NCBI RefSeq assembly: GCF_040958095.1
Contig: NC_091175.1
Location: 24,373,219 to 24,437,218, forward strand
Reading direction: 5' to 3'
Length of the DNA: 64,000 nt
Source of the DNA: Procambarus clarkii
Lineage: Eukaryota > Arthropoda > Malacostraca > Decapoda > Cambaridae
This document shows, piece after piece, positions 30,372 through 41,441 of the stretch. The translations under genes and the position numbers were made by a program. The notes under the pieces are model-generated. The model saw nothing but the letters and a program-made list of their open reading frames with translations, had not been told where the DNA came from and made no database searches. Numbering within the stretch: position 1 is the stretch's first letter; every line of letters starts with the position of its first letter.

Positions 30372-33308
30372 CTATAACCACCCAATCCCACTCATATACT
30401 TGTCCAACCCGTGCTTGAAACAATCGAGGGACCCCACCTCCACAATGTTACGCGGCAATTGGTTCCACAAATCAACAACCCTGTTACTGAACCAGTATTT
30501 ACCCAAGTCTTTCCTAAATCTAAACTTATCCAATTTATATCCATTGTTTCGTGTTCTGTCCTGTGTTGATACTTTTAATACCCTATTAATATCCCCCCGG
30601 TTATGTCCATTCATCCACTTGTAAACCTCTATCATGTCACCCCTAACTCTTCGCCTTTCCAGTGAATGCAACTTAAGCTTTGTTAATCTTTCTTCATATG
30701 AAAGATTTCTAATTTTGGGAATTAACTTAGTCATCCTACGCTGGACACGTTCAAGTGAATTTATATCCATTCTATAATATGGCGACCAAAACTGAACTGC
30801 ATAATCTAAATGGGGCCTAACTAGAGCAAGATATAGCTTGAGAACCACACCAGGTGTCTTGTTACTAACGCTGCGATTAATAAATCCAAGTGTCCGATTT
30901 GCCTTATTACGAACATTTATGCATTGATCCTTTTGTTTTAAATTCTTACTAATCATAACTCCCAGATCCCTTTCGCAATCCGACTTCGCAATCACAACAC
31001 CATCTAGCTCGTATCTTGTAACTCTATCATCATTACCTAACCTCAGAACTTTACATTTATCAGCATTAAACTGCATCTGCCAATCCTTTGACCATTTCAA
31101 AACCCTATCTAGATCAACTTGAAGTGATAGTGAGTCCTCCTCCGAATTAATTTCCCTACCGATTTTCGTATCATCGGCAAATTTGCAAATGTTGCTACTC
31201 AAACCTGAATCTAAATCATTTATATATATTATAAACAACAGAGGTCCCAGGACAGAGCCTTAAGGCACTCCACTTACAACATTTTCCCACTCTGACTTGA
31301 TTCCATTTATACTAACTCTCTGTTTCCTTTGGTATAGCCATGCCCTAATCCAGCTTAATATAGCACCCCCAATACCATGAGACTCTATTTTTTTAATCAG
31401 TCTTTCATGTGGCACTGTATCAAAAGCTTTGCTAAAGTCAAGGTATACAACATCGCAATCCTTACCACTATCAACTGCCTCAACAATGCTAGAATAAAAA
31501 GATAACAAATTTGTTAAACATGAACGGCCATTTATAAAACCATGTTGCGACTCAATTATTAATTTATGTTTTTCAAGATGAAGACGAATTTTATTTGCTA
31601 TTATAGATTCGAGTAACTTTCCCACAATAGACGTTAGGCTAATTGGTCGATAGTTAGACGCAAGTGATCTATCTCCTTTCTTAAAAACTGGTATCACATT
31701 AGCAACTTTCCAAAACTCTGGCACTCTGCCTGACTCTATTGATTTATTAAATATGGTTGACAGTGGGTCACAAAGCTCCTCTTTGCATTCTTTAAGCACC
31801 CTAGCAAACACTTCATCCGGCCCTGGGGATTTGTTTGGTTTGAGTTTTACTATTTGTTTAAGAACATCCTCCCTGGTAACTGCTAAACTCGTCAACCTGT
31901 CCTCGTCCCCACCCACATAGACTTGTTCGGCTGAAGGCATATTGTTAAGTTCCTCTTTAGTAAATACAGATACAAAATATTTATTAAAAATACTACTCAT
32001 CTCTTCATCACTATCTGTTATTTGACCTGTCTCAGTTTTTAATGGACCTATCCTTTCCCTAGTCTTAGTACGATATAACTGAAAAAACCCTTTAGGATTT
32101 GTCTTTGCTTGCCCTGCTATGCGAACTTCATAGTTTCTTTTTGCTTTCCTTATCTCTTTTTTAACATTTCTAACCAGTTGTACGAATTCCTGTTCTAAAG
32201 TGACCTCCCCATTTTTAATCCTTTTGTACCAAGCTCTCTTTTTTCCTATAAGGTTCTTCAAATTCTTTGTTATCCACTTTGGGTCATTAGTATACGATCT
32301 ATTCAATTTGTATGGTATTCTACGTTCCTGTGCTTTGTTTAGAATATTCTTAAATAAGTTATATATTGAATCCACATCGAAGTCCCCATTTAAGTCACCT
32401 ATCGCTGGGTTCATGTCTCGCTCCAAGACCGGCCCACACCCCATACCCAAGCCTTTCCAATCAATTTGACCCAAAAAATTTCTTAGGCTATTAAAATCAG
32501 CTTTTCGAAAATCTGGCACTTTAACAGAATTTTCTCCTACTGGTCTATTCCATTCTATGCTAAATCTGATTTCTTTGTGATCACTGCTCCCTAGCTCACT
32601 CCCTATTTCGATGTCATTAATTTGCGTTTCCCTGTTAGTTAACACTAAATCTAAAATATTATTTTCCCGTGTTGGTTCCTTAATGTGTTGCGTAAGAAAG
32701 CAATCGTCAATTAATTCTAGAAAATCTTCTGCTTCACTATTCCCTGTTTTGTTCAACCAGTTTATTCCGCTAAAATTAAAGTCACCCATGACATAAATAC
32801 TGTTAGATCTAGATGCTCTAGATATTTCATCCCATAGATGCTTTGCTTCCATTCTGTCTAAATTTGGTGGCCTATATATTACTCCTATTATAATATTATT
32901 AGCTTTTTCGTTTAATTCAATCCAAATAGTTTCTGTGTGTGGCTCTGTTTTGATTCCCTCTTTGAGACTACATTTCAAATTGTCCCTAACATATATGGCT
33001 ACTCCACCTCCTCGTCTAATATATCTATCTGTGTGAAATAGTTTAAATCCATATATTTGATATTCAGCTAATAGTTCTCTATTTTCTACATTCATCCACG
33101 TTTCGGTAAGTGCAATAATATCTATTTTTTCTGTGCAGACAAGAGCATTTAATTCGTTAATTTTATTTCTTAGACTTCTACTGTTAGTGTAATATACCCT
33201 AAGTGAATTGTTATTTTGCGGACCTTCTCTTTCCCTGATCGTTTTGCCAATTCCTTTCTCCCACAAACACATACTTTTATTACCTCCTTCCTCCAAATCA
33301 ATTCCCAT
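30372..33308 (-). pseudogene. CR1 ORF2 with one nonsense codon (copy R)
   Basis: Same length and domains as the intact ORF2s, with ATG at 33306-33308. The glutamine codon in the VPQGS motif of the reverse transcriptase has become TAA (31260-31262; the plus strand reads CCTTAAGGC where intact copies read CCTTGAGGC). No other frame break is seen. The truncated product would have the endonuclease but not the FADD active site. Confidence 0.9.
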
Positions 33309-33319
33309 ACCTCTATCTA

Positions 33320-33800
33320 CTAACAGTTTAAACCCAAACAAACACCTCTAACCACTTCTTCTAGCGAGTTCGCAACAGCAACAACCCCAGCTCTCGATAG
33401 ATGCACCCCATCACGAGCATACATTTCATTTCTTCCATAGAAGTGTTCCCAGTTGTCTATGAAAGATATTGCATTTGATTTGCAATATCTTTCCAGCCGG
33501 CAATTGACACCAAGTGCCCTCGATATCCATTCATTTCCCACTCCCTTTCTTGGAAGAATGCCACATATGATCGGGATTCCTCCCTTGCTCCTAACTAACT
33601 CTATGGCTGTTTTATACCTCTGAATCAGTTCCTCACTCCTGACTCGACCAACATCATTTCCTCCCACGCTAATGCAAATAATGGGATTGTTCCCATTACC
33701 AGCCATAATATCATTCATGTTGTTTATAATATCACCAATGCCAGCTCCGGGATAGCAAACCCTTAACCTGTTCCCCCTATCTCTAGCACAAAACGTTCTA
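33320..33800 (-). pseudogene. CR1 ORF1 esterase, 5'-truncated (copy R)
   Basis: From DRTFCARDRGN to CLGLNC; GGND and DGVHL present, GDS lost. Its 5' end lies within about ten bases of the truncation point of copy G (12065). Confidence 0.8.
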
Positions 33801-34208
33801 TCACATCTCAACAAAGCCTACCTACACCAGAGAATAGCTGAAGGTTCGCCCTCTGCAACATGGTATCTTCAGGCAACCAAATTAGAAAGGTTAAATATCC
33901 CAAAAGGAATCCACAGGGAAATAGCAGTTAGGCTATATAGACTACGTCTAGGTTACAGATGCAACTGGGAGATTGGTGAACCCCGACAGAGAGAGTGCAT
34001 CTTCTGCCAAACTGTCACAGAAAAGCCATTACTTCACTATCTTCTGGAATGTGAAGCAACCAATGACCTTAGAAGAGATTTAAGAGTTCCTGAATCATGC
34101 AGTGGCCACCCTGAAGCCATCAACACAGCCACTCTCTTGGTCAACAAAGGTGTCCAGCAGCTGGACACCCTCATAAAGACTGTGAAGCAGTATCCTCCCC
34201 CACGATAA
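33801..34208 (+). pseudogene. RNase H LINE ORF2, C-terminal zinc-binding region
   Basis: Continues the frame cut at 30301 (SHLNKAYLHQRI) and ends at a TAA after TVKQYPPPR. Contains CNWEIGEPRQRECIFC followed by HYLLEC, a C-x2-C...H-x4-C arrangement common at the C-terminus of RNase H LINEs, probably for nucleic-acid binding. Confidence 0.7.
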
Positions 34209-34266
34209 CAGCTTGATGGTTAAATGCAACCTCAGAACACTGGGGAAAAAAAAAATTGTACCACTT

Positions 34267-34328
34267 ACGGGCTATTCATGCCCGTGCCACCTCTTGGGTG
34301 GCTTAATCTTTATCAATCAATCAATCAT
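34267..34328 (+). other. LINE 3' end: two hairpins and TCAA tail
   Basis: Hairpin 1: ACGGGC/GCCCGT stem (34267-34272, 34280-34285) with a 7-base loop. Hairpin 2: GCCACC/GGTGGC stem (34286-34291, 34297-34302) with a 5-base loop. They adjoin each other directly and are followed by TTAATCTTTA and repeats of TCAA. This is the likely recognition structure for the reverse transcriptase. Confidence 0.65.
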
Positions 34329-34329
34329 A

Positions 34330-34458
34330 TTGCTCTTCAAGAGGCAGCTATTTATATCCACCCTAAAAGATTTCATGTCTAACCTACTCTTCAGCAGTTA
34401 ATCCTACGCCTATTATGTTTCCAAGTAATTTGTTCTATAATTTTTTCCATAATTCATA
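34330..34458. other. No recognisable feature
   Basis: AT-rich spacer between the RNase H LINE tail and a CR1 fragment. Nothing recognised. Confidence 0.5.
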
Positions 34459-34711
34459 TAGACAAATCCTAAAGTTTTTCTTCAGTTATATCGAACAATG
34501 ATTAGAGAAAGGATTGGCCAATTAAAAACTGAGACAGGTCAAATAACGGAAAATGAAAAATAGATAAGTAGTATTTTAAATACATATTTTATATCTGTAT
34601 TTACTAAAGAGGCCTTCAACTGAACAAGTGTATGTGGGTAGGGACGAGGACAGGTTGACTAGTTTAACCGTATCAAGGGAGGATGTAATTAAACAAATAG
34701 TAAAATTCAAA
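34459..34711 (+). pseudogene. CR1 ORF2 linker fragment (old)
   Basis: Matches the region TNPKGFFQLYRTKTRERIG to VKLK of CR1 ORF2 with stops (TAG at 34561-34563) and deletions. Cut by a minus-strand CR1 tail at 34712. Confidence 0.7.
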
Positions 34712-34841
34712 GAACATAAAAACATAAGAACTAAGGTAACTGCAGAAGGCCTATTGGCCCATACGAGGCAGCTCCTATCTATAGCCACCCAATCACACTC
34801 ATATACTTGTCGAACCCGCGCTTGAAACAATCAAGGGACCC
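34712..34841 (-). repeat. CR1 3' end fragment
   Basis: Tail, 3' untranslated region and about 20 codons of ORF2 C-terminus on the minus strand. Severely 5' truncated (about 130 bases). Confidence 0.75.
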
Positions 34842-34842
34842 T

Positions 34843-35502
34843 TTTGATTGCGAAAGGGATCTGGGAGTTATGATTAGTAAGAATTTAAAACAAAAGTGCC
34901 TTATTCAATTCAAGGCAATTCGGACACTTGGATTTATTAATCGCAGCGTTAATAACAAGACACCTGGTGTGTGGTTCTCAAGCTATATCTTGCTCTAGTT
35001 AGGCCCCATTTAGATTATGCAGTTCAGTTTTCGTCGCCATATTATAGAATGGATATAAATTCACTTGAACGTGTCCAGCATAGGATGACTAAGTTAATTC
35101 CCCAAATTAAAAATCTTTCATATCAAGAAAAGATTAACAAAGCTAAAGTTGCATTCACTGGAAAGGCGAAGAGTTAGGGGTGACATGATAGAGGTTTACA
35201 AGTGGGTGAATGGACATAACAAAGGGGATATTAATAGGGTATTAAAAGTATCAACACAAGACAGAACACGAAACAATGGGTATAAATTGGATAAGTTTAG
35301 ATTTAGGAAAGACTTGGGTAAATACTGGTTCAGTAACAGGGTTGTTGATTTGTGGAACCAATTACCGCGTAACGTGCTGGAGGTGGGGTACTTCGATTGT
35401 TTCAAGTGCGGGTTGGACAAGTATATGAGTGGGATTGGGTGGTTATAAATAGGAGCTGCCTCGTGTGGGCCAATAGGCCTTCTGCAGTTGCCTTTGTTCT
35501 TA
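34843..35502 (+). pseudogene. CR1 ORF2 C-terminal fragment and 3' end
   Basis: From CERDLGVMISKNLKQK to SGIGWL with several frameshifts (near 34905, 34975, 35135), followed by the 3' untranslated region ending at 35502. Confidence 0.75.
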
Positions 35503-35906
35503 TGACCCCACATCCACCACGTTACGCGGCAATTGGTTCCCCAAATCAACAATCCTATTACTGAACCAGTATTTACCCAAGTCTGTCCTAAATCTAAACT
35601 TATCCAATTTATACCCATTGTTTCATGTTCTGTCTTGTGTTGATATTTTTAATACCCTATTAATATCCCCCTGTTATGTCCATTCGTCCACTTGTAAACC
35701 TCTATCATGTCACCCCTAACTCTTCGCCTTTCCAGTGAATGCAACTTAGGCTTTGTTAATCTTTCTTCATATGAAAGATTTCTAATTTGGGGAATTAACT
35801 TAGTCATCCTATGCTGGACACGTTCAAGTGAATTTATATCCATTCTATAATATGGCGACGAAAACTGAACTGCATAATCTAAATGGGGCCTAACTAGAGC
35901 AAGATA
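35503..35906 (-). repeat. CR1 ORF2 C-terminal fragment
   Basis: Minus-strand C-terminal region (WNQLPRNV... to LVRPHLDYAVQF) without the 3' tail; one-base deletions break the frame. Confidence 0.7.
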
Positions 35907-36180
35907 TTATTATGAACATCTATGAAAGGATTTGTTTGTCTTTAAATTCTCACTAATCATAACTACCAAATACCTTCCGAAATCGTACTTTGCAACCTCA
36001 ACACTATCTTGCTTATATTCTTTAACTTTATCATCATTACTAAGCAGAAAACGTTGAAAATTGTCAGCATTAAACAGCATCTGCCAATCTTTCGACCATT
36101 TCAAAACACTATTTAGATCCTCTTGAAGTGATACAGGAAAAATAATATTTTAAACTTGGTGTTAACTAACGGGAAACACA
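35907..36180 (-). repeat. Decayed CR1 ORF2 pieces
   Basis: 35907-36133 is a strongly diverged minus-strand piece around DWQMxFNAD. 36135-36178 resembles the plus-strand endonuclease stretch ENNILDLVLTNRET. Confidence 0.6.
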
Positions 36181-36186
36181 TGCCGA

Positions 36187-36288
36187 CACGGAGGTCTACT
36201 GCTCCGTGCCGGCATGATCTACTGCTCCATGCCGGCATAGTCTACTGCTCCGTGCCGGCAGGGTCTACTGTTCCGTGCCAGTAGGGTC
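36187..36288. repeat. 23-bp tandem repeat, four copies
   Basis: TCTACTG starts at 36195, 36218, 36241 and 36264, exactly 23 bases apart, each followed by CTCCGTGCCGG or a close variant. A small GC-rich minisatellite between CR1 scraps. Confidence 0.85.
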
Positions 36289-36396
36289 AAAAGATTGGCA
36301 GATGCAGTTTAATGTTGGCGAATGTAAGGTTTTGAGGCAAGGTAATGATAATATAGTCACAAGACACGAGGTAGATAGTGTTGAGTTTGCGAAAAG
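36289..36396 (+). pseudogene. CR1 ORF2 fragment (post-FADD region)
   Basis: Encodes KDWQMQFN...CKVLRQGNDN...TRHEVDSVEFAK with substitutions relative to the young copies. Confidence 0.65.
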
Positions 36397-37364
36397 CTTT
36401 AAATGACCTGCAAAGCTTTTGATGTTTAGCAGCTCTTCGACCCATTTTCTTATATATCTCCTCTCGCTCTAGATCTTCCTTATGCTTTGCATCTATAAAG
36501 CTGTGTCACAGTTGCAGAAATGTCGACGAACACTGATGACATTACTGCAGATGGGACATAACCGCTGCAAATGTTTCTTTTGGCCTATAAATAAAGATAA
36601 TCTGGGCAATCATAAAATGAGTAAAATGTTTAAAATGTAATACAGTGCTACAAGAAACACAGTAGCAGCATAATGAAAGAGCACAAACCAGTACAGTGCT
36701 ATTGAAGACAGAGCAGAGAATTGGGATTGTATTATTGAAAACCTGTACATCACCTGATTTTATTAATTACACAAGTAAAACACACTTTAATATTTTTAAA
36801 TAAGAAAGGTAAGAAAATGGGAATTTTCACTTTAAATAAAAATTGCAATTTTGAATTATTTGAGTAGGTTTTTTGATCTTCCAATAATATTAAATTTATA
36901 TTCAACTCTACTAACATTTTGTGGTAATAATAAAGTTTGAAATAGATATGCAATTTTAACAGACAAAATTGACAAAACAAAATTAAGATTTTATATTTTA
37001 TATCTAATGATGTGAACTTACATCCAAATAAAACTAATAACCTACAATAAATATAATTGAATGTATGTTTTATATACAAATCACAATTATAATGAAACTT
37101 ACTTGAATTACTGGAAGCTATTTCTGTAATGTTCTCTCATATATTGTATATTGTACTGGATAACAAAAAATATTGTAATGGTTGCAATTCATGATGTTGG
37201 CTGCTTTAAATTTTACCTAAAAAATACAAAAGGATTTTAATAACAGATATGCAACAGAATCTATTTAGATTAATCATATACAAGAAAAGAACACGGTAGA
37301 ATGCATACATGCACCACTAAGAGGGTGGTGCATGTATTTTTTAACACATTTGAACAATGAAACT
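36397..37364. other. AT-rich region, no gene recognised
   Basis: Low-complexity AT-rich DNA. The only structure I see is a perfect 12-base hairpin (37306-37317 with 37325-37336, 7-base loop). Open frames here consist of AT-rich codons and show no domain. Confidence 0.5.
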
Positions 37365-38120
37365 TTACAGATGATACGAAAGTCACCATAAAAATTGGCA
37401 CTGTAGGAGACATTGAAAAAAACGAAATAACATGATGTTTAACAGTGATAAGTTACAGGTACTGAAGTATGGTGGAAACGAGGAAATTAAATGAAACAAG
37501 GAATACAGGACACAATCAGACCTACTCTTAGAAGGAAAAAACATGTAAAAGGTCTAAGAATTATGATGTCTGTTATGATGTTCATTTTGTGAACATAACA
37601 AGCAAATATAGTGGCGGCCAGGAAAATAATAGGATGGATTATGAGAACGTTAAAATTCAAAGACCCCACCCACAGCAATGCTAATACTATTTAATTAACT
37701 GGTGCTATCCCGTCTTGAGTATTGCTCGGTACTCACTTCCCCTTTCTGAATAGGAGAGATCTCTGAATTAGAGGGAATACAGAGACCATGTACGGCAAGC
37801 ATAGATATGATAAAACATCTAAATTATTGAGACCATCTCAAAGCTCTCAAAATGTAGTCTCTGGACAGGAGACAAGAAAGGTATCAAATAATACATATAC
37901 TGTATGGAAGATACAGGAGGGCCAGGTCCCAAATTTGCACAGCAAAATATAACAACATACTGGAGCTAAAGATTCAGAAAGAAATTAATAATAGAAACAG
38001 TGAGGAGTAGAGGTGTTCTAGGTACAATCAGAGAGCAGTCTTTTAACAGTAGGGGGGTCAAGGGCTGTTCAACACTGCCAGCAAGCATTAAAAATATTGC
38101 TTGAATGAAGTACTCAAGTA
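37365..38120 (+). pseudogene. Decayed LINE reverse transcriptase, C-terminal half
   Basis: Translating across frames gives FTDDTKVTIKIG, then stretches resembling LINE C-termini (HLKALKM, SLDRRQERYQIIHILYG, FNSRGVKGCSTLPASIKNI). The FTDDTK corresponds to the FADDTK active-site region. Many stops and frameshifts; a different, older CR1-like family than the copies above. Confidence 0.6.
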
Positions 38121-38387
38121 CTCTAGTACAGTGCTATTCAACCTAGGTCGATAGTTCGCCTTATAGTGGACGAGATTAAGTGAGGGTTGGACTACTGGGT
38201 GGACGAGATTCTTACCTGCACGTGTCTGTATAATATACAAGAGACTCTCTCTCTCTCTCCTATATTTCTTAAAATACATACTACAAATACATATTTACCT
38301 ATTGTAACATCGAGGTTGCCATCTCGCTAGACCCCGATAGTACAACCACGCGAGGGACTGTCTCGCCATTGGTTGTCACGAATCACG

Positions 38388-38547
38388 TGACAGCTGACTA
38401 ACACCCAGGTACCTATTTTACTGCTAGGTAACAGGGGCATAGGGTGAAAGAAACTCTGCCCATTGTTTCTCGCCGGCGCCTGGGATCGAACCCAGGACCA
38501 CAGGATCACAAGTCCAGTGTGCTGTCCGCTCGGCCGACCGGCTCCCC
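38388..38547 (-). repeat. tRNA-derived SINE, family I
   Basis: Same family as 29081-29234, with an intact B-box-like GGGTTCGATCCC on the minus strand. Inserted inside the hAT element, so it is younger than that element. Confidence 0.8.
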
Positions 38548-38565
38548 GGTCGGTGAGTGGTGAGT

Positions 38566-41063
38566 TTTTTTTTTTTTTTTACATGCAAGCATGCTTATAA
38601 GTACAATAAAAGTAAACAAATACAACATAGAACAGAACAAAATGACAAAGCACAAACGTGCAAAAACATAAAGGAACAAATATCCTAAACACAAAAACGC
38701 CGGCCGGAAGAGCCGACCACAAAACAACAATAATTACAAACAAAATACAACAATGTACAACAATTAAGTTAAACACAGCGGAATACAATACAGAAATAAC
38801 ACACTAAAGCATTAAATATATAGAACAAGGCTACCAGCACCGTAAACACACACGGAGAGGCACCAACACAAAACGAAAATAATAATAATAACAAGAGAGG
38901 AATACAAGTATACAACAAACAAAAAGAAAAGCACAATGGCAAAACACGACAAAAAGCATAAACCCAGACCGGGTCACGCCAACAGCCTTAAGGGCACTCA
39001 ACACTACACAAACAAGCGCACAAACAGCATCATAAAAACATAGAACCTCAAAGCATAACATAAGAACATGACGTCCACAACCAGACACACACACCAACCA
39101 AACCCTGGACCACACAGGAACCGGATACACACACACAAGCCACACAAATACACCCACAACCACAAACCGGAGCACGCAGGAATCGGGAAACAAACCCGCC
39201 CCACCCACTCACACACACCCGACCCGCACCCCACAACCATGCACACAAATGGAAACAACACACAATACACAAAGGAATCATGAGTGAGGAATACACATCT
39301 CAGAGACAGGTCCATACGTCTCCGAAGCCCAAGGATACTTTCGCTTGTAGGCCTCCCAAATCAATATTCCCTGTCGGTAGCGGGACGATCCCCCTGCCTC
39401 CGTGGGCCCTTCATAAACTCGGGAATCTTCAGATCAGGCGGAAACGGCCACTCCTTAAGCTCACAGACGCAAGTCACATAACGAGGCTGGGGAGCGAAAA
39501 CCACGTCCTTCGAGGTAGCAGACGACACCGAAGAAGCGTACAAGGGCTGCCGAGACGGCCGCGTCGCCGTACGCACAGGAGCAGGGGACAATCGACGAGA
39601 TGGTAACACCTCCACTGAGACCGCAGGAGACACTGAGGAGATGGCCGGAGACGGAAAAGGCGTCGAGACCTCAGCCGATGAAACGGGAACCGAGGAAGGG
39701 GTTACAGAACCCCCACAGCGAGCTTCCTTTTTCAACACCATCACCAGGCCACCCCGCTCACCACGAACCTCAGCAGGGGAAACCACCCCCCACGAAGAAC
39801 CGGAGCCATCCGACGCAGGCGACGCACCCGAAGCAAGATCCGCAAACACCATATCTGAAGTGGAGGCCGAAACACCGGCACTGGCATCCTCGGGCAAATG
39901 CACCTCCGCCATCACCGTAGTACACAACGCAATCGGAGCCACCCCTCCGTTGCCGGCAGATCCACAAGCATCAAAGTCGCCAACGTCTACCCATGCTAAA
40001 GAAGAAACGCCGGGAACGCTTAGGCTCAGGCCGCACATCATCAGTCCCGGAGGCTGACTCAGAGACACGCGCAACACAAGCCAAGCGAACCGAAGCACGT
40101 CGTAGAACGGCAGCATCCTCAACCACATGGGGCATCAGGCCAGGCACAGGAGGAAGCGCCGGATCCACCCCATCACCCAGCACAGCTGGAACAGACTGCG
40201 AGGGTGCAGGGACAGGGTCAGACGCAGCAGAGGACGAACTGGAAGACGGGGGATTCGAGAAGAAGGCAGCCGGAAGAACCCCAGGGGCACTAGTCGGAGC
40301 AGGACGATCACCAGGCGACGACACAACCTCCGGAGGAGAGGCGCATCAGGCGGCGCAACAGGTGACACAGGGTGAAGAGACGTCCACATCCACAGAATCC
40401 TCCTCCACAGGAAGCGGCGGAAAATCCTCCTCACTGAAGAGGTTCACGGGTGCAACGGCAGGCGCAGAACAGTCAGCAGCCTGATGGTCCAAGAGGCCAC
40501 AACGAAAACATGTCCAAGGCTGGCGGACGTAAAACACCCGAACGTTGTAACCCATAAGACGCACAGAGGACAGAATATCTTCCCAGAGCCTCATGCCCAG
40601 GGTGTGAATGTTTGTCCTCACACCCTTAAGTGGACTGGAAGACACCACGTTCACCCGCACACTAACCACTGCGCCAAACCGGCCGAAGTACCGCTGTAGC
40701 AGACCCTCCGAAAACTTCAATGGAGCGCCATGCACATTGACGTAAGTGAGGGCACCACTCAGATCAGAGAGGGTCACAGTGTCCGCACCATCCGGGAGGG
40801 GGAATGTCCGCCCTTCGTATCGACGGAGAAAGTCTCGATATGCCAATTCCTCCGTGAACTTCACTATCGCTCGACGTGCCGTCACCAGCTCTACTCCATA
40901 AATGTTTATCACAGGGATATGAAGCAAAGCACACACCAGCGCTATCTCTGGGTACCCAGCCCGGCCGGAAAATTTGAGGCCCACAGACTGAGCCCGCAGT
41001 ACAGGGGGGAGAGGGACCCCCCATCGTGAACTCCACGTCAGCACAGGTGGGCAGAGACCTAGG
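38566..41063 (-). mobile_element. Poly(A) retroposon carrying only ORF1
   Basis: A run of 15-16 T at 38565-38580 is the poly(A) tail of a minus-strand insert. The flanks are a perfect 11-base duplication GAGTGGTGAGT (38555-38565 and 41064-41074). Between them are a 3' untranslated region (about 800 bases, GT-rich on the minus strand) and a zinc-knuckle ORF1. No ORF2, endonuclease or reverse transcriptase. Either an internally deleted LINE or a half-LINE family moved in trans. A related broken copy lies at 59185-60555. Confidence 0.8.
39361..41044 (-). pseudogene. Gag-like ORF1 with one zinc knuckle (Y family)
   Basis: N-terminal part (40346-41044) encodes VGLKFSGRAGYPEIALV, an RNA-binding-like domain (YVNVHGAPLKFSEGLLQRYFGRFG), and a CCHC knuckle CFRCGLLDHQAADC. 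It ends with the acidic FPPLPVEEDS motif. A stop at 40346-40348 and a frameshift near 40000 separate it from its Ser/Pro/Ala-rich C-terminal part (39971-40324, then 39361-40010). No ATG precedes the conserved region; the frame opens with GTG, so it is 5' truncated. Likely an RNA-chaperone ORF1p of an I/Jockey-type LINE. Confidence 0.7.
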
Positions 41064-41441
41064 GAGTGGTGAGTGGTATGTCAGTTATTACTGCAATGTA
41101 ACTGCACTTGTTCACTTCCCGTTGGACCGTGAGCCTGCACCTCTTGTGACTCCTGTGTGTAAGTAATACTTATCAATATTATTATTATTATTACAACTTG
41201 CCTTTAATACAGTCTTAGGGGAACTAATTGGTTTTCTTATTATATCTCAAAATTATATCTATATCAAGTAATATTTCCACATTAATACTGATTAATTATT
41301 TTGTCTTAATACTGTGTCGTTCTCATTTTGAGTAGTTTGGTTTCAGATTTTATATTTGAATTAATATGCGTTAATATAACAAGCTAACTCATCCTTATTT
41401 ATTTTCCAGATTTCAACATTATTGCTTAACTTTTACAGATC

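Larger units (their letters stand above)
30302..33800 (-). mobile_element. CR1 copy R with 6-bp target duplication
   Basis: A 3499-base minus-strand CR1: octamer tail, 3' untranslated region, ORF2, and ORF1 truncated just downstream of the GDS block. Flanked by TCACAT at 30296-30301 and 33801-33806. Removing the insert and one TCACAT restores the reading frame of the RNase H LINE. Confidence 0.9.
29235..34330 (+). mobile_element. RNase H-bearing LINE (I/R1-like group), interrupted by CR1
   Basis: Consists of an inverted 5' piece (29246-29428), a plus-strand RT-to-RNase H region to 30301, and after an inserted CR1 (30302-33800) the C-terminal zinc-binding region and 3' end. It ends with two hairpins and a TCAA repeat. 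The presence of RNase H and the non-CR1 sequence place it in a different LINE group. 5' truncated: endonuclease and most of the reverse transcriptase are absent. Confidence 0.75.

Noticed and set aside
36750-37079. 109-codon minus-strand frame, possibly membrane protein
   Set aside because: AT-rich DNA gives hydrophobic codons by chance; no family resemblance and no support for expression.
39068-39283. 71-codon Thr/His/Pro-rich frame
   Set aside because: Low-complexity product of the CA-rich 3' untranslated region of the ORF1-only retroposon.
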